A stretch of 5,008 nucleotides of DNA from Pseudomonadota bacterium (lineage in GTDB: Bacteria > Pseudomonadota > Alphaproteobacteria > Rhizobiales > Devosiaceae): assembly GCA_023433985.1 (NCBI GenBank), contig JAEYTN010000584.1:1-5008 (forward strand). The letters run 5' to 3'. Below are positions 4,435 through 5,008 of the stretch, in pieces. Each line of letters starts with the position of its first letter. The first letter of the stretch is position 1. The notes below the pieces were generated by a model. The model was not told where the DNA came from, made no database searches, and was given only the letters and a program-made list of their open reading frames with translations. Position numbers and translations under genes: made by a program.

Positions 4435-4917
4435 ATGGCGGCATTCAACACGCTGGGTCACATCGCACTTAAGGTGCGCGACCTCAATGCATCGATCGCC
4501 TTTTACGAGAAGCTCGGCTTCCCCGAGTTCCTGCGGCTCAACAACGACGACGGCAAGCCCTGGATCGCCTACCTCAAGTTCGACGACCGGACCTATCTGG
4601 AGCTCTTTCCGGGCGGCACCGACTGCGTGCCCGGCCCGCAGGCCACGGGCACCAACCACATCTGCCTCACGGTCGACGACATCGAAGCCACCGCCCGTCA
4701 CCTCGCCGCGGTCGGCATCCCGCTGACCGCCCCGCTCGACCCCAACCGCCGCGGCGTCGACCGCAACCGCGGCATGTGGATCGAGGACCCCGACGGCATC
4801 CGCATCGAAATCATGGAAATGGCACCCGACTGCCTCCAGTACGAGGCCATCCGCAAGCTCAACGCCGGCGGCGGCAAGACCGCCGTGCTCGCCCCGCTGA
4901 AGCCCAAGGCTGCCTAG
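4435..4917 (+). CDS. VOC-family (glyoxalase/dioxygenase fold) metalloprotein
   Basis: This 160-aa cytoplasmic protein carries two beta-alpha-beta-beta-beta modules of the vicinal oxygen chelate superfamily, about residues 5-58 and 71-128. The start at 4435 is set by the strong site GGAGGAGG (4421-4428), 6 nt upstream, and by the fold beginning immediately with LGHIALKVRDL. The four expected metal ligands are present in order: H9 (GHIAL), E56 (YLELF), H75 (TNHICL) and E125 (IRIEIME). Their His-Glu-His-Glu order and spacing are close to bacterial glyoxalase I (GloA). The segment MWIEDPDGIRIEI (114-126) is the usual second-module ending. A longer tail after residue 130 (LQYEAIRKLNAGGGKTAVLAPLKPKAA) exceeds GloA, so lactoylglutathione lyase activity is possible but not certain; other VOC lyases, epimerases or resistance proteins share these ligands. 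It stands alone, divergent from the riboswitch unit. Its leader holds a small hairpin (4396-4410). Confidence 0.93.
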   Translation: MAAFNTLGHIALKVRDLNASIAFYEKLGFPEFLRLNNDDGKPWIAYLKFDDRTYLELFPGGTDCVPGPQATGTNHICLTVDDIEATARHLAAVGIPLTAPLDPNRRGVDRNRGMWIEDPDGIRIEIMEMAPDCLQYEAIRKLNAGGGKTAVLAPLKPKAA

Positions 4918-4941
4918 GCAATAAAACACCGACGGCGACCG

Positions 4942-4970
4942 GGCCCTCTGCCGCTTTGGCGGGAGAGGCC
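4942..4970 (+). other. Imperfect stem-loop downstream of the VOC gene
   Basis: GGC-CTCT-CCGC (within 4942-4954) pairs with GCGG-AGAG-GCC (within 4959-4970) around TTTG, with a bulged C at 4945 and a G/G mismatch. It begins 24 nt after the VOC stop and has no T-run, so it is at best a weak terminator. The remaining bases to the window end (4971-5008) hold no gene or motif that I can support. Confidence 0.35.
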
Positions 4971-5008
4971 GACTAGCCGAGACTGGTGGAGGGAGCGGTC
5001 CACACGCC

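Overview
The window is GC-rich, with strong G/C preference at third codon positions. It reads like the chromosome of an alphaproteobacterium, most likely of the Hyphomicrobiales (a Devosia-like soil or plant-associated bacterium). That placement is an inference from codon use, a CUT2-type sugar ABC operon, an FMN riboswitch driving a DMT-family transporter, and palindromic elements with GTCATCCCGGG arms. No species assignment is claimed.

Layout. (1) Positions 1-2715, plus strand: the downstream part of a carbohydrate uptake and catabolism operon. It holds the C-terminal part of an RbsC-like inner-membrane permease, a periplasmic RbsB-like binding protein with a clear signal peptide, and a Gfo/Idh/MocA-family NAD(P)-dependent dehydrogenase. 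The ATPase and the N-terminal part of the permease must lie before the window. Stem-loops sit in both intergenic gaps (499-531; 1481-1502 and 1520-1548), so the binding protein message is bracketed by RNA structure. (2) Positions 2705-3976, minus strand: a small two-helix membrane protein that overlaps the dehydrogenase tail-to-tail, and upstream of it a ten-helix EamA/DMT transporter. (3) Positions 3977-4277, minus strand: the long regulated leader of that transporter. It contains a sigma70-like promoter, a 5' cap hairpin, a full FMN riboswitch aptamer, and an expression platform whose last hairpin buries the Shine-Dalgarno sequence. The transporter is therefore most likely a riboflavin importer of the RibN type. 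(4) Positions 4278-4917, plus strand: a divergently transcribed VOC-fold (glyoxalase-like) protein. Its upstream region has an AT-rich 16-bp dyad that looks like a repressor operator. (5) Positions 4918-5008: an imperfect stem-loop and no gene.

How it works together. The first operon would import a sugar, polyol or related compound into the periplasm and cytoplasm and oxidise it there. The riboswitch unit would shut off riboflavin uptake when cytoplasmic FMN is plentiful. The VOC gene is a separate unit sharing only the divergent intergenic region. The most interesting part is the riboswitch leader, where an alternative pairing linking the aptamer P1 helix to the Shine-Dalgarno-sequestering hairpin can be read directly from the sequence. 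I see no mobile element, CRISPR array, tRNA or rRNA, and no clearly new defence or conflict system.
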